The notes under the pieces are model-generated. The model did no database searches and was not told where the DNA came from. It was given only the letters and a program-made list of their open reading frames with translations. The position numbers and the translations under genes were made by a program. Positions 1 through 8,034 of a DNA stretch of 31,896 bases are shown piece by piece; position 1 is the first letter of the stretch; every line of letters begins with the position of its first letter. Source of the DNA: DTYU01 sp040756575 (GTDB taxonomy: Bacteria > Bacillota > Desulfotomaculia > Desulfotomaculales > Ammonificaceae); contig JBFLYP010000025.1 of assembly GCA_040756575.1 (NCBI GenBank), forward strand, positions 1 through 31,896, in the 5' to 3' direction.

Positions 1-135
1 AGGGCAAGACCCTGGGAGACGTGATAGGGTGAGCAGGGAGCGGTAAGTGGGTGACCACCCAAGATTTGAAATTGGCTGAGATCCTGAGAAAACCGGAGGT
101 CTAACCCAAAATATTGAGATAGGGAGGTGACGGCG
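1..135. other. Upstream spacer, no complete gene
   Basis: No complete gene is visible here. The first 32 bases could carry the last codons of a rightward gene: one frame reads GKTLGDVIG and then TGA at 30-32. The expected upstream neighbour of mcsA is ctsR, but this short tail does not let me recognise it. A small palindrome (TGGGTG/CACCCA, 48-61) lies in the spacer. The strong ribosome binding site of mcsA is at about 122-130. Confidence 0.3.
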
Positions 136-642
136 GTGCTCTGTGAAAAGTGCGGCAAGCAGCCGGCTACGGTTCACTACACCGAAATCACGAACAATAA
201 AAAACAGGAGATGCACCTTTGTGAGGAGTGCGCACGGGAAGCGGGGATCGCCGGCTTTGGTGTCCTGCCGCAGTTGGTACTCCACGATTTTTTAGGGGGC
301 CTTTTTGATAAGCAACCGGAACTGCACGCCGCGCAGGTCTCCAGGCGGTGTTCCCGGTGCGGCCTGACGGAGCAGGAGTTTGCTGGCCGGGGACTCTTAG
401 GTTGCGGTGATTGTTACACGGAGTTTCGGTCTGCGGTTGAACAGATGCTCCGGCGTATACATGGCACGGTTCAGCATTCCGGAAAGTTCCCCCGGCGCGC
501 CGGTAAGGTCACGGGACTGAAACAGGAACTGAACCGCCTTCGCAGGGAACTCGATGCGGCCGTCCGGAAGGAAGAGTTCGAAAAGGCAGCCGGCCTCCGG
601 GATCGAATCCGGGAACTCGAGAAAGGCCTGGGGGGGCGCTGA
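136..642 (+). CDS. mcsA: McsA, zinc-binding activator of the McsB arginine kinase
   Basis: McsA stimulates the protein arginine kinase McsB and forms part of the CtsR heat-shock regulatory module in Firmicutes. The product (169 aa from this start) begins LCEKCGKQPATVHYTEI and carries four CxxC-type pairs (CEKC, CEEC, CSRC, CGDC), which are the family's zinc-binding cysteines. It ends with a UVR-type helical motif, with EEFEKAAGLRDRIRELE near residues 147-165. I chose the GTG at 136 because GGGAGGTGA sits about 5 nt before it and McsA proteins normally begin close to the first CxxC. An upstream in-frame GTG at 127 overlaps that binding site. mcsB follows after 157 nt. In related genomes the operon is ctsR-mcsA-mcsB-clpC; ctsR itself is not visible in this window. 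Confidence 0.93.
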   Translation: MLCEKCGKQPATVHYTEITNNKKQEMHLCEECAREAGIAGFGVLPQLVLHDFLGGLFDKQPELHAAQVSRRCSRCGLTEQEFAGRGLLGCGDCYTEFRSAVEQMLRRIHGTVQHSGKFPRRAGKVTGLKQELNRLRRELDAAVRKEEFEKAAGLRDRIRELEKGLGGR

Positions 643-799
643 AAAGCGTAAAATTTTCGAAAGTAAGACAAAAAAGGTTAAGTTTTTGACGACCGGTGTC
701 TGAAATCTGATTTTTTAAAGAAGGAAATCGCAGCGCGGTTTCCGGCGAGTCCCGGCATTTGACGTCTGATACGCAGCGGACTCCTGGAGGTGTATAAAA

Positions 800-1888
800 G
801 TGACGCTTAAAGATACGCTGACAGACCCGCATAGCCACTGGATGGAGGATGGAGGGGCGGAGGCCGACGTGGTGGTCTCCAGCCGGGTGCGTCTTGCCCG
901 TGACCTTGCGGACTACCCATTTCCGCACCGCTTGACCCGTGAGCAGGCGGAGGAAGTGATCCACGCTGTCCGCCTTGCGATAGAGCGACCGGAAACAGTG
1001 GCGAAGGTGGGGCAATTAGAACTCACGCGTCTTTCCGAGCTTACCCCGGTGGAGAGGCATGTTCTGGTTGCAAAACACCTGGTAAGCCCGGATTTTTTGA
1101 AAGGGGATGTTACGGGGAAGGCGGTTGTGCTGAGGCCGGACGAAGTCGTCAGCATAATGGTTAACGAGGAGGACCACCTCCGCATTCAGTGCCTTTTACC
1201 CGGGCTGGCACTCGAAGAATGCTGGCGCCTGGCAAGCGCGGTCGACGACGCACTTGAGGCTACGATCGAGTACAGCTTCAGCGAGAATTTCGGCTATCTT
1301 ACCACGTGCCAGACAAACGTGGGTACCGGACTGCGGGCATCCGTGATGCTACACCTGCCCGGTCTGGCGGCGGCCAGGATGCTGGATGAAATCATTCCGG
1401 GACTGAGTAAATTAGGGCTTACGGTGCGAGGACTTTACGGGGAAGGGACAAGGGCTGCGGGGGACCTATTCCAGGTCTCAAACCAGATTACCCTTGGACG
1501 AAGTGAGGAGGAGATCATCAGCAACCTGACTGCTCTGGTAAGCCGCCTGGTCGGCCAGGAGCGCGAAGCGCGCAAGAGGCTTTATCACGAACAGCGGGAG
1601 GCCCTGGAGGACCGGGTTCACAGATCTTACGGCATTCTGCAAAGCGCCCGGCTGATGACCTCCGAAGAGGCCATGCGGCATCTTTCAGATGTACGGCTCG
1701 GGCTGGCGCTAAAGATCATTAAACAGCCGACCTTCAGTCTTATCTCAGAACTAATGGTGCTGACTCAACCGGCCTTTCTAATGAGAACGGCTGGTAGGGA
1801 GTTACGGCCTTTCGAACGTGACGTGCTGCGGGCGCGGCTCGTCCGGGAGCGGCTTGCGGCGGCGACGGGGAAAGGAAGGCAGTTATAA
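800..1888 (+). CDS. mcsB: McsB, protein-arginine kinase
   Basis: McsB phosphorylates arginines on client proteins, marking them for ClpCP degradation, and inactivates the repressor CtsR. The 362-aa product has the phosphagen-kinase fold signatures: SRVRLAR at 28-34, NEED at 122-125 (catalytic glutamate region), and the cysteine loop TTCQTNVGTG with Cys170. The C-terminal pArg-recognition motif RDVLRA is at 340-345. The start is GTG with TGGAGGTG 8 nt upstream. One oddity is the residue after Cys170: it is Gln (codon CAG), where the usual motif is Cys-Pro-Thr-Asn. The rest of the catalytic apparatus looks intact, so I expect an active enzyme. It lies between mcsA and clpC as in other Firmicutes. 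Confidence 0.95.
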   Translation: MTLKDTLTDPHSHWMEDGGAEADVVVSSRVRLARDLADYPFPHRLTREQAEEVIHAVRLAIERPETVAKVGQLELTRLSELTPVERHVLVAKHLVSPDFLKGDVTGKAVVLRPDEVVSIMVNEEDHLRIQCLLPGLALEECWRLASAVDDALEATIEYSFSENFGYLTTCQTNVGTGLRASVMLHLPGLAAARMLDEIIPGLSKLGLTVRGLYGEGTRAAGDLFQVSNQITLGRSEEEIISNLTALVSRLVGQEREARKRLYHEQREALEDRVHRSYGILQSARLMTSEEAMRHLSDVRLGLALKIIKQPTFSLISELMVLTQPAFLMRTAGRELRPFERDVLRARLVRERLAAATGKGRQL

Positions 1889-1989
1889 AGCCTGTTTTTT
1901 AGACTGTTTGCAAAGGAGTCGCTTACGGCGATAAAGTCGCGCCACCGGGAACGAAAATAGGGACCTGTGAGCTGTTTACTTAGATACGT

Positions 1990-2135
1990 TAGTGTAACAT
2001 CAGCGAAACGCGGCGAGAAGCGAGCAGGACAAGGAGTCCGGGCGGGGCCGAACCGGAGCGTACTTGGCGGTACGTGAGGATTCGGACCCGCCCGGCCGAC
2101 GCAGTAATGCGAAGCTGATCGCCGCACCCCGCGAA
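1990..2135 (+). ncRNA. Candidate structured RNA upstream of clpC
   Basis: The mcsB-clpC spacer can form an elaborate fold. One long hairpin stacks three helices: GGGCGGG (2040-2046) with CCCGCCC (2087-2093), CCGAA (2048-2052) with TTCGG (2081-2085), and GCGTAC (2058-2063) with GTACGT (2070-2075, one wobble). A purine-rich internal loop (CCGGA opposite GAGGA) separates the last two. ATCAGC (1999-2004) pairs with GCTGAT (2114-2119). CGGCG (2011-2015) can pair just beyond it with CGCCG (2120-2124), which would make a pseudoknot. CGCA/TGCG (2100-2110) forms a further small hairpin. No terminator follows, so the RNA may be a clpC leader or a processed ncRNA. The layout reminds me of the raiA-motif RNA family, but I have not verified that match. 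Confidence 0.6.
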
Positions 2136-2171
2136 AGAAGTACAATCCTGTTTTCGAAGGAGGAAGGAGAA

Positions 2172-4601
2172 ATGTTCGGGAGATTTACACGACGTGCACA
2201 AAAGGTGTTGTTGCTTGCACAAGAAGAGGCGCGGCGGATGAACTACCCGTTTGTCGGAACGGAACACATTTTGCTCGGGCTCCTTCGTGAAGGCGAGGGG
2301 GTAGCGGCAAAGGTTTTGATGGAGATGGGCATTAACGCTGATGTAGTTCGGGAGCAGGTTGAACAGATGGTCGAGCGCGGTCAGGGTCCTCCGGTGGGGG
2401 AAGTTACCCTCACACCCCGGGCGAAGCACGTCTTGGAGCTGGCCATTGCAGAGGCTCGCAGCCTGGGACATAACTACATTGGAACGGAACACCTGCTGCT
2501 CGGTCTGATCCGGGAAGGAGAGGGAGTTGCCGCCCGTGTGTTGACTGCCTCCGGGGCAGACCTGGAGCGTTTCCGGGTGGCGGTAATGGAGGCGCTTGGT
2601 GCCGGCGTACAGGTCATCGGCCCCGGTGCAGGGGGAGAAAAGGGAGCGGCGAAGACTCCCGTTCTGGACCAGTACGGCCGCGACCTTACCCGTTTGGCGC
2701 AGGAGGATAGGCTTGATCCGGTCGTCGGGCGGGAAAATGAGATAGAGCGGGTAATCCAGATACTGAGCCGGCGCACCAAGAACAACCCGGTCTTGATAGG
2801 GGATCCCGGTGTCGGGAAGACTGCGATTGCAGAAGGCCTTGCCCAGCGCATTTCGTCCGGCAAGGTGCCGGAAGTTTTGCTTGACAAGCGCGTGGTGGCG
2901 CTGGATCTGGCCTCGGTGGTGGCCGGGACGAAATACCGCGGGGAGTTTGAGGACCGTCTGAAAAAAGTCATTAACGAAATCAAAGCGGCAGGAAACATAA
3001 TTGTTTTTATCGATGAACTACATACCCTCATCGGGGCCGGCGCGGCCGAAGGAGCTATTGACGCGGCCAACATTCTAAAACCTGCTTTGGCCCGCGGTGA
3101 GATGCAGTGTATCGGCGCAACTACGCTGGACGAGTACCGGAAGCACATCGAACGCGACCCCGCCCTCGAGCGGCGCTTCCAGCCGGTGATGGTAAATGAA
3201 CCCACGGTAGAGGATACCATTGCTATTTTAAAAGGCCTGCGTGACCGGTACGAGGCCCACCACCGGGTAAGAATTACGGACGGCGCTATTGAGGCGGCGG
3301 CAAAGCTTTCCGACCGCTATATTACCGACCGGTTCCTGCCGGATAAGGCGATAGACCTTGTCGACGAAGCGGCTTCCCGGGTCAGGCTTCGCGCGTTTAC
3401 ACCGCCGCCGAACGTGAAGGAGATTGAACAGAAGCTCGAAGAGGTACGGAAAGAGAAAGAAGCGGCGGTTACCGCCCAGGAGTTTGAAAAGGCGGCGCAA
3501 CTCCGCGACCAGGAAGCGAAGCTGCGCGGCGAGATCGAGGAGGCGCGGGAAAACTGGCGGCAGAAGCAGAGCGAGGGGAAGCTTGAGGTTACTGAAGAAG
3601 AGATTGCCGAAATCACTTCGAGCTGGACCGGAGTTCCGGTAAAGCAGCTTAAGGAGGAGGAAACCGAGCGGCTGCTGAAGATGGAGGATATCCTCCACCA
3701 GCGGGTTGTCGGGCAGGATGAGGCGGTTGCCGCGGTGTCGCGTGCCATACGGCGGGCCCGCGCCGGGTTGAAGGACCCGCGGCGGCCGATAGGCAGTTTC
3801 ATTTTCCTCGGGCCGACCGGTGTGGGTAAAACGGAACTCGCCAGGGCTCTTGCCGAGGCGCTGTTCGGTGACGAGGACGCAATGGTTCGCATCGACATGT
3901 CGGAATACATGGAGCGGCATACCGTATCTCGGCTGGTCGGCGCCCCGCCCGGCTACGTTGGGTATGAGGAAGGCGGCCAGCTTACGGAAGCGGTGCGGCG
4001 TCGGCCGTACACCGTCGTGCTCCTCGATGAGATCGAAAAGGCGCACCCGGACGTTTTCAACATCCTTTTGCAGGTGATGGAGGACGGCCGGCTTACGGAC
4101 GCCAAGGGGCGGACGGTCGACTTTAAAAACGCCGTGATAATCATGACCTCCAACGTGGGCGTCCAACTGCTGAAGAAAGAGGGCACACTCGGTTTCAGGC
4201 CTGCTGAGGAACGGCAAGCAGCCTATGAAAAAATGAAGGACAAGGTGATGGGAGAACTCCAGCGTGCCTTCAGGCCGGAGTTCCTGAACCGGGTCGACGA
4301 GATCATCGTCTTCCACTCCCTTACCGAGGAGCACATCCGGGCCATTATCGAGCTGATGCTCAAAGACGTGACCAAGCGGCTGAAGGAGCAGGACGTCGAG
4401 GTGGAGTTTACGGACGGGCTTAAAGAGTTACTTGCAAAGCAGGGGATTGACGAAAAGTTCGGCGCCCGCCCCTTGCGCCGGACAATCCAGCGGCTGGTTG
4501 AAGACCGCCTCTCAGAGGAACTTCTCAAAGGCACTTTTACCAAGGGGTCAAAAATCATAGTGGACACTGAAAACGGGCAGGTAGTCGTGCGAAAAGGCTA
4601 A
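2172..4601 (+). CDS. clpC: ClpC, AAA+ unfoldase of the ClpCP protease
   Basis: ClpC unfolds arginine-phosphorylated and adaptor-delivered proteins and feeds them to ClpP. The product is 809 aa, normal for the family. It has two N-terminal Clp repeats (about 1-75 and 80-148), each with a GTEH motif (29-32 and 104-107) corresponding to the known pArg-docking glutamates. D1 has Walker A GDPGVGKT at 210-217 and Walker B IIVFIDEL. A middle domain with a UVR motif (EFEKAAQLRDQEAKL) follows, then D2 with GPTGVGKT at about 547-554 and VVLLDEIEKAHPDVF. I chose the ATG at 2172, preceded by GAAGGAGGAAGGAGAA. A longer frame from 2064 runs through the structured leader and is unlikely. A terminator follows directly. 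Confidence 0.97.
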   Translation: MFGRFTRRAQKVLLLAQEEARRMNYPFVGTEHILLGLLREGEGVAAKVLMEMGINADVVREQVEQMVERGQGPPVGEVTLTPRAKHVLELAIAEARSLGHNYIGTEHLLLGLIREGEGVAARVLTASGADLERFRVAVMEALGAGVQVIGPGAGGEKGAAKTPVLDQYGRDLTRLAQEDRLDPVVGRENEIERVIQILSRRTKNNPVLIGDPGVGKTAIAEGLAQRISSGKVPEVLLDKRVVALDLASVVAGTKYRGEFEDRLKKVINEIKAAGNIIVFIDELHTLIGAGAAEGAIDAANILKPALARGEMQCIGATTLDEYRKHIERDPALERRFQPVMVNEPTVEDTIAILKGLRDRYEAHHRVRITDGAIEAAAKLSDRYITDRFLPDKAIDLVDEAASRVRLRAFTPPPNVKEIEQKLEEVRKEKEAAVTAQEFEKAAQLRDQEAKLRGEIEEARENWRQKQSEGKLEVTEEEIAEITSSWTGVPVKQLKEEETERLLKMEDILHQRVVGQDEAVAAVSRAIRRARAGLKDPRRPIGSFIFLGPTGVGKTELARALAEALFGDEDAMVRIDMSEYMERHTVSRLVGAPPGYVGYEEGGQLTEAVRRRPYTVVLLDEIEKAHPDVFNILLQVMEDGRLTDAKGRTVDFKNAVIIMTSNVGVQLLKKEGTLGFRPAEERQAAYEKMKDKVMGELQRAFRPEFLNRVDEIIVFHSLTEEHIRAIIELMLKDVTKRLKEQDVEVEFTDGLKELLAKQGIDEKFGARPLRRTIQRLVEDRLSEELLKGTFTKGSKIIVDTENGQVVVRKG

Positions 4602-4608
4602 ATGAGGG

Positions 4609-4640
4609 AAAGCCCCGCTCCGGTTCAGCGGGGCTTTTTT
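4609..4640 (+). terminator. Intrinsic terminator of the mcsA-mcsB-clpC operon
   Basis: AGCCCCGCT (4611-4619) pairs with AGCGGGGCT (4627-4635), followed by a run of T. It starts 8 nt after the clpC stop. Confidence 0.93.
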
Positions 4641-4706
4641 CTTGGTGAATTTTGATGTAAAATTGAAGAAGTGGCTGTCTATTTTGGGGACTCAGGGTTT
4701 TATTCT

Positions 4707-6041
4707 ATGAATAAATCAGTTTTACAGTGTTCTGCTTGCGGTTACCAGTCGTCTCAATGGTACGGCCGGTGCCCGGGTTGCGGTAGCTGGGATTCCCTGG
4801 TAAGTGTTCATGTTTCTTCACCCCGGATAAAGAAACAAAATCCAACCGTACCGCTTCAGTCTCTGGAAGAGGCGGGGACCGAAGAAACCCGTCTCTCTGT
4901 GGGAATTGCTGAATTCGACCGCGTTCTCGGCGGCGGGATCGTGCCCGGTTCGCTCGTACTGATCGGCGGTGACCCCGGGATCGGCAAATCGACACTGGTA
5001 CTCCAGGCGGCCTGCACTCTGAGCAAGAACGGTCCGGTGCTTTACGCAACCGGTGAGGAATCGGCCCGCCAGATTTCCCTGCGAGCGCGGCGGCTGCGCA
5101 TTAGCAACGCCGGGATAATGATCGCAGCGGAGACCGATGTGGATGCGATTATCAACCATATTGTATCGCTAAGACCTTGCGCCGTAATCATCGATTCGAT
5201 TCAAACGACGGCCCGGACCGAGGTGCAGGCTGTACCGGGGAGCGTTGCTCAGGTACGCGAATGCGCTGCGGTATTCCAGCAGGTTGCCAAGGGGATGGAG
5301 ATACCGGTTTTTCTTATCGGTCACGTCACGAAGGAAGGGATTCTCGCGGGGCCCCGCTTGCTCGAACACGCGGTCGACGTGGTGCTCTATCTGGAGGGCG
5401 ACCGGCATCACAGCTACCGGATTCTGCGCAGCGTGAAAAACCGTTTCGGGGCAACCAACGAGATAGGGGTTTTTGAAATGCGTGAGGAAGGACTGGTGGA
5501 GGTGCCCAATCCATCAGCCTTTTTCATGGGAGACAAGCGGGAGGAAACGGCGGTAGGGTCAGTGGTGGTGCCCACCATCCAGGGAACCAGGCCGCTTTTA
5601 GTCGAGGTGCAAGCCCTTGTCTGCCCAAACCCGTACGGGATGCCCCGGCGGATGACCGCAGGTTTTGATACGAACCGGGCGGCACTTTTGATCGCTGTTC
5701 TCGATAAGAAAGTGGGGTTCAGGTTGGGGGGCTTTGATACGTATATTAATGCCGTAGGCGGTGTGAAACTGATGGAACCGGGGGCTGACCTTGCGGTTGC
5801 CGTTGCGGTGGCCTCCAGTTACCGCGAGGTACCGGTGAAGCCGGGCATGGTTGTAGTGGGTGAAGTGGGCCTGACGGGGGAGGTGCGTCCGGTCAGCGCC
5901 CTGAATGCCCGGCTTAAAGAAGCTGCTAAGCTGGGCTTCGACCGGGCGGTCGTTTGCGCCGGACAGCAGGTTAAAGAGCACCTCAAGACCATCGAAGTGA
6001 CCACCCTTGCTGAGGCTATCACAGCGGCATTGGCGACATAG
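4707..6041 (+). CDS. radA: RadA/Sms, DNA repair branch-migration ATPase
   Basis: RadA processes recombination intermediates and stalled forks. The 444-aa product has an N-terminal C4 zinc finger (Cys 8, 11, 22, 25; CSACGY and CPGC), a RecA-like ATPase with Walker A GGDPGIGKST at 87-96, the RadA-specific KNRFG motif at 244-248, and a C-terminal Lon-protease-like domain (GADLAVAVAVASS and GEVGLTGEVRPV). The start is uncertain. ATG at 4707 puts the zinc finger where the family has it, though its Shine-Dalgarno is weak. A GTG at 4671 is in frame and also poorly preceded. disA follows after 28 nt, as in many Firmicutes, so the two are probably cotranscribed. Confidence 0.94.
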   Translation: MNKSVLQCSACGYQSSQWYGRCPGCGSWDSLVSVHVSSPRIKKQNPTVPLQSLEEAGTEETRLSVGIAEFDRVLGGGIVPGSLVLIGGDPGIGKSTLVLQAACTLSKNGPVLYATGEESARQISLRARRLRISNAGIMIAAETDVDAIINHIVSLRPCAVIIDSIQTTARTEVQAVPGSVAQVRECAAVFQQVAKGMEIPVFLIGHVTKEGILAGPRLLEHAVDVVLYLEGDRHHSYRILRSVKNRFGATNEIGVFEMREEGLVEVPNPSAFFMGDKREETAVGSVVVPTIQGTRPLLVEVQALVCPNPYGMPRRMTAGFDTNRAALLIAVLDKKVGFRLGGFDTYINAVGGVKLMEPGADLAVAVAVASSYREVPVKPGMVVVGEVGLTGEVRPVSALNARLKEAAKLGFDRAVVCAGQQVKEHLKTIEVTTLAEAITAALAT

Positions 6042-6069
6042 CCTTTTGTCCGGGAGGATTTTTGCATAA

Positions 6070-7128
6070 ATGGAAAACCAGTTGCTGAAGATCTTGCGTC
6101 AGGTAGCACCGGGTACACCGCTCAGAGAGGGATTGGAGTACATCCTCCGCTCGAAAAGCGGTGCGCTGATCGTGGTAGGCGATAACGAACAGGTAAGGGA
6201 AATCGCAGAGGGCGGGTTCGCGGTCAACGCGGACTTCTCGCCGGCCCGGCTTTACGAATTAGCAAAGATGGACGGGGCCATCATCCTCAGCGAGGACGCG
6301 AAGCGAATAATGGCGGCCAATACCCAGTTGATTCCCGATCTCAGCATCCCATCCTCCGAGACCGGTATCAGGCACAGGACCGCAGAGCGGGTCGCTAAGC
6401 AGACGGGGGCGCTCGTAATTTCAATTTCACAACGGCGGAACGTTATTACGGTCTATAAGGGAACCACCAAGTATGTTTTGCGTGAGCTCGAGGTGGTGCT
6501 TGCAAAGGCCAACCAAGCGGTGCAAACCCTGGAGAAATACCGGGCCGTGTTAAATCAGGCCATGGTAAACCTGACGATTCTCGAATTTGAAGACGCGGTT
6601 ACCCTTTTTGAGGTTGCCAAAGCCCTCCAGCGTACGGAAATGACCCTCCGGGTGGTTAAGGAAATAGAGCATTACATAAGCGAATTGGGCCGGGAGAGCC
6701 GGCTGATAGTTATGCAGGTCGAAGAGTTGATGACGAATGTTGAAAGTGAAGGCCTTTTAGTGGTCCAGGATTACGCGGTTGTCGAGGAAAAGGCGCCCAA
6801 GGATGTCTTGGGTATACTCGGTAGCTGGCCGGCGGAGGACCTTTTGGATCTTTCCCTGATCGCACGGGTTTTAGGGTATTCGGGCGGGGCGGGGATCCTT
6901 GAACAAGGCGTATCGCCAAGGGGATACCGGATTTTAAACCGGATACCGCGCTTGCCGTTTCCCGTCATTGACAACATTGTAAAGACATTCGGTAACTTCA
7001 ACCGCATTTTGCAGGCTTCTATCGAGGAGTTGGATGCTGTTGAAGGGATTGGTGAGGCGAGGGCCCAGCTTATTAAAGAGGGTCTGAAACGATACTGGAA
7101 CCAGTTGTTGCAGGAGCGGTACCGGTAA
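6070..7128 (+). CDS. disA: DisA, DNA-integrity scanning diadenylate cyclase
   Basis: DisA scans DNA for branched structures and synthesises c-di-AMP from two ATP; in sporulating bacteria it signals DNA damage. The 352-aa product shows the DAC domain with DGA at 68-70 and RHRT at 101-104, the ATP-binding motifs. A helical linker follows, then a C-terminal helix-hairpin-helix DNA-binding region (IEELDAVEGIGEARAQLI, about residues 318-335). The ATG has CGGGAGGA upstream at slightly long spacing. Length and motifs are standard. It follows radA and precedes carD, the usual order. Confidence 0.96.
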   Translation: MENQLLKILRQVAPGTPLREGLEYILRSKSGALIVVGDNEQVREIAEGGFAVNADFSPARLYELAKMDGAIILSEDAKRIMAANTQLIPDLSIPSSETGIRHRTAERVAKQTGALVISISQRRNVITVYKGTTKYVLRELEVVLAKANQAVQTLEKYRAVLNQAMVNLTILEFEDAVTLFEVAKALQRTEMTLRVVKEIEHYISELGRESRLIVMQVEELMTNVESEGLLVVQDYAVVEEKAPKDVLGILGSWPAEDLLDLSLIARVLGYSGGAGILEQGVSPRGYRILNRIPRLPFPVIDNIVKTFGNFNRILQASIEELDAVEGIGEARAQLIKEGLKRYWNQLLQERYR

Positions 7129-7136
7129 TAATTCTA

Positions 7137-7262
7137 AATAATGTCTGCAATGTCTGTAACAATGATGTCAACAGACAGTGAAAATGTCTCCTTTCCTCAT
7201 GGGTGACATTTTCTCAGACCGCTTATAGGGTGACAATATCACAGTCCGATAACAATTGTCTG
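7137..7262 (+). mobile_element. Remnant of an IS21-family terminus
   Basis: This non-coding stretch between disA and carD contains repeated TGTCTG/TGTCTGT units at about 7142-7160, and a close inverted pair GAAAATGTC (about 7180-7188) with GACATTTTC (about 7204-7213). It also contains GGTGACA-type repeats. Multiple short repeats of this kind are typical of IS21-family ends, where they serve as IstA binding sites. No transposase is present, so this would be a solo end or scar. The identification is by pattern memory only. Confidence 0.45.
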
Positions 7263-7271
7263 TAAAAATGA

Positions 7272-7301
7272 TTGACATCTGGAATCCGAATGTGTTAAAA
7301 T
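7272..7301 (+). promoter_or_regulatory. Upstream promoter of carD (sigma-A type)
   Basis: TTGACA at 7272-7277 and TAAAAT at 7296-7301 with 18-nt spacing. It lies 39 nt upstream of a second promoter. Confidence 0.6.
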
Positions 7302-7310
7302 ACTTTGCTC

Positions 7311-7340
7311 TTGACAAAAGTGGCAATGAAGTGCTATAAT
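7311..7340 (+). promoter_or_regulatory. Downstream promoter of carD (sigma-A type)
   Basis: Perfect hexamers TTGACA (7311-7316) and TATAAT (7335-7340), 18-nt spacing, about 30 nt before the carD start. Confidence 0.8.
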
Positions 7341-7369
7341 TATTATATTAGGGTCCGGGAGGTGGCGAA

Positions 7370-7846
7370 TTGTTTAAAATCGGCGATAAAGTCGTCTATC
7401 CGATGCATGGAGCAGGGGTTATTGAGGCAATTGAGGAGAAAGAAATTCTCGGGGAAAAAAGGGACTATTATGTTTTACGTCTTCCCGTCGGTAACATGAA
7501 GGTAATGATTCCGATAGCGAACGGCGAGGAGATAGGTCTGCGGCAAGTGATCGATAAACGCGATGTCCGCAAGGTTCTCAAGCTGCTAAGGGCTTCCGGA
7601 GGCACTATGCCGAGCAACTGGAACCACCGGTATCGTGCTAATTTAGAGAAAATCAAAAGCGGTAACATATACGCGGTGGCGGAGGTTGTTCGAAACCTGG
7701 CCCGGAGGGAACGGGAAAAAGGTCTGTCTTCGGGTGAAAAAAGGATGCTCGAGAATGCCAAGCAGATATTGATAAGCGAGTTGGTCTTAGCCACCGAACT
7801 CGAAGAAGACGAGGCAAAGCTGCTGCTTGACAAAGCATTTGCGTAA
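7370..7846 (+). CDS. carD: CarD/CdnL-family RNA polymerase-binding regulator
   Basis: CarD/CdnL proteins bind the RNA polymerase beta subunit and stabilise open complexes, notably at rRNA promoters. The 158-aa product begins FKIGDKVVYPMHGAGVI, the classic RNAP-interaction (Tudor-like) domain over about residues 1-60. A helical DNA-binding C-terminal domain follows (about 65-158). The start is TTG, fixed by GGGAGGTGG about 6 nt upstream and the family N-terminus. Two near-consensus promoters precede it and a terminator follows, so it is probably monocistronic. Confidence 0.93.
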   Translation: MFKIGDKVVYPMHGAGVIEAIEEKEILGEKRDYYVLRLPVGNMKVMIPIANGEEIGLRQVIDKRDVRKVLKLLRASGGTMPSNWNHRYRANLEKIKSGNIYAVAEVVRNLARREREKGLSSGEKRMLENAKQILISELVLATELEEDEAKLLLDKAFA

Positions 7847-7870
7847 AGCAAAGGATTAAAGGTCAATTAT

Positions 7871-7898
7871 ACGCCTGGCAAAACAGGCGTACTTTTTT
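7871..7898 (+). terminator. Intrinsic terminator after carD
   Basis: ACGCCTG (7871-7877) pairs with CAGGCGT (7884-7890), followed by ACTTTTTTT. Confidence 0.9.
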
Positions 7899-7919
7899 TG
7901 TACTTCCTCAACCGGCTTC

Positions 7920-7948
7920 TTGAAGATATCAATCAGGAGCCGTATAAT
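7920..7948 (+). promoter_or_regulatory. Promoter of yacL-ispDF
   Basis: TTGAAG (7920-7925) and TATAAT (7943-7948) with 17-nt spacing, just after the carD terminator and 87 nt before yacL. Confidence 0.7.
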
Positions 7949-8034
7949 TGGGACAGGAGGAAAACAAAACTAACTGAAGAAGCTTATGCGGAGTTTTACG
8001 GCAGTCTTCCGAAGAAGGGAGGTGAAGTAATATT

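Noticed and set aside
2064..2171. 36-residue N-terminal extension of ClpC
   Set aside because: It has no ribosome binding site, crosses the structured leader, and family proteins start at MFGRFTRRA.
2474..4334. Long leftward open frames opposite clpC
   Set aside because: They are antisense shadows of a G+C-rich coding gene with no family resemblance or binding sites.
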